64,000 nt of DNA from Closterium sp. NIES-65 (Eukaryota; Streptophyta; Zygnematophyceae; Desmidiales; Closteriaceae): the NCBI GenBank assembly GCA_948144175.1, contig CANXME010002517.1:1240001-1304000 (forward strand), in the 5' to 3' direction. Position numbers and translations under genes: made by a program. Numbering within the stretch: position 1 is the stretch's first letter; each line of letters starts with the position of its first letter. Positions 63,177 to 64,000 of this stretch are shown here, piece after piece. The notes beneath the pieces are model-generated. The model had not been told where the DNA came from. It was given only the letters and a program-made list of their open reading frames with translations, and did not search any database.

Positions 63177-64000
63177 ATGGCTACCCCTAGTGTCCTCGCT
63201 TTTGACGCTGAGGGTCGAGCCATTGACTTTGAGGTCTGGGTCGACGACCTGCAGTTGTTTTTACAGTGCGATAGGGCGGACGGTCTTTCTCTCTTTGACC
63301 TCACCTCTGGCGCCTCCCCTGCTCCTGCTGCTCATGCTGACCCCACTGTTCGCTCTCAGTGGGCCACCCGCGATGCTGCTGCACGTCTTGCTGTGCGTCG
63401 CCACCTGCCTACCACTGAGCGCGCGCACTTTAGTCAGTACAAGAGTGCTCAGACCTTGTACGACGCCGTAGTTGCGCGCTACTCTTCCCCTGCCACCGCT
63501 GCACTGAGCCACCTCATGCTACCGTACCTCTTTCATGACCTTGCTGCCTTTCCTACAGTCGCAGACCTCATCACGCACCTCCGCACTTCTGACACTCGCT
63601 ACCGCGCTGCACTTCCTGCTGAATTCTGCCCCAAGAACCCCCCCCCCATGTACATCGCTCTCTATTACATAGTCACTCGCCTCCCTGACTCCCTTCGCGT
63701 AGTCAGGGACCACTTCCTCTCCGTCTGTCCCACCACCCTCACTGTCGACCTCCTTGAGAAGGCCCTCCTAGCGGCGGAGAAGAGCATAGTCGCTATAGGA
63801 GCCTCTCGTGGTGACCCGCGCACCCCCATCTTTGAGGGGTGTTCTCCTTCCCCCCTGCTGCCCTCTGTTGCCTCTGCTACTGCTGCCGACCTGCTTGGTC
63901 TTGAATCGGTCGGCGCGGCGTCTGCCCCTAGTGGGAGACGCCGCCCTAGCAAGGGCAAGGGGGGCAAGGGCGCGAGTGGAGCTGGCGGGGGCGGTGGAGG
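63177..64000 (+). CDS. Copia-1d gag, open to the window end
   Basis: ATG 63177 gives MATPSVLAFDAEGRAIDFEV, then SLFDLTSGASPAPAA, RSQWATRDAAARLAVRRHL, YDAVVARYSSPAT, FPTVADLITHLRTSDTRYR and IVTRLPDSL. It reaches the Lys/Gly-rich GKGGKGASG just before the window end, without a stop. It is the best-preserved Copia-1 gag here. The LALLAAEKS position that is a stop in 1b is a sense codon. The poly-C run at 63638-63647 (10 C) encodes Pro and keeps the frame. This gag would form the capsid; the zinc-like cluster and protease lie beyond the window. Confidence 0.88.
   Translation, partial: MATPSVLAFDAEGRAIDFEVWVDDLQLFLQCDRADGLSLFDLTSGASPAPAAHADPTVRSQWATRDAAARLAVRRHLPTTERAHFSQYKSAQTLYDAVVARYSSPATAALSHLMLPYLFHDLAAFPTVADLITHLRTSDTRYRAALPAEFCPKNPPPMYIALYYIVTRLPDSLRVVRDHFLSVCPTTLTVDLLEKALLAAEKSIVAIGASRGDPRTPIFEGCSPSPLLPSVASATAADLLGLESVGAASAPSGRRRPSKGKGGKGASGAGGGGG

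Larger units (their letters stand above)
27795..64000 (+). mobile_element. Copia-1c: outer Ty1/copia element hosting all later insertions
   Basis: Begins with an LTR at 27795 (bases CCGAA just before it) and a primer site at 27921. Its own sequence is visible at 27795-29184 and 54251-58271. The Copia-3/Copia-2 stack interrupts gag. Gypsy-1 (with Copia-1d inside) interrupts RT and runs past the window end. The last part of pol and the 3' LTR must lie beyond 64000 if they survive. Confidence 0.85.
62028..64000 (+). mobile_element. Copia-1d: Ty1/copia element inserted in Gypsy-1, right part outside the window
   Basis: LTR, primer site, minisatellite leader and the first ~274 codons of gag in clean condition. 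The five bases before it are ACGTC. The right end is not visible, so the target duplication cannot be tested. Confidence 0.88.

Overview
The window reads as eukaryotic nuclear DNA made almost entirely of LTR retrotransposons nested inside one another. A green-plant (streptophyte) source fits best. The reasons are plant-type Ty1/copia and Ty3/gypsy elements, primer-binding sites complementary to initiator-Met tRNA, and one decayed non-repeat gene that looks like a plant phytocyanin. The species cannot be named from the sequence. No rRNA, tRNA or bacterial gene was seen, and no host gene looks intact.

Families (working names). Copia-1 has very short LTRs (126-133 bp), a GC-rich minisatellite leader, and copies 1a, 1b, 1c, 1d plus a diverged relative 1h. 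Copia-2 has ~1.1 kb LTRs packed with GTCGAC, an unusual primer-binding site, and copies 2a, 2b, 2c. Copia-3 has 828-bp LTRs and two tandem units, 3a and 3b. Copia-4 is a single decayed copy. Gypsy-1 is a Ty3-type element.

Layout. 1-10149 is Copia-1a (+), already running at the window start and split by Copia-2a (1603-9191, minus, 5-bp target duplication GCATA). Copia-1a sits in Copia-4 (+), whose remains are 10150-12067 and 19031-20074. These two pieces are separated by Copia-1b (12068-19025, minus, duplication TTACC). 20165-23610 holds the eroded relative 1h (minus). 23611-27794 is the only stretch not dominated by LTR elements; it carries a broken, exon-duplicated phytocyanin-like gene, a microsatellite and AT-richer spacer. 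From 27795 to the window end lies Copia-1c (+), a host for two stacks of insertions. The first is a Copia-3 tandem (29201-54250) that contains Copia-2b (35292-50209, duplication CCCGA), which in turn contains Copia-2c (42116-49288, minus). The second is Gypsy-1 (from 58272), which contains Copia-1d (from 62028).

State of the genes. Only Copia-2b keeps a full uninterrupted gag-pol frame (about 1734 codons). The others carry nonsense codons, frameshifts or deletions. The most unusual features are structural. Copia-2b ends as LTR + primer site + leader + only the last 46 bp of an LTR, bounded by a clean target duplication. The Copia-3 tandem ends the same way with 49 bp of LTR tail. Both look like products of aberrant reverse transcription. 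A ~0.9-kb-armed LTR palindrome also sits at the Copia-2c/2b junction.
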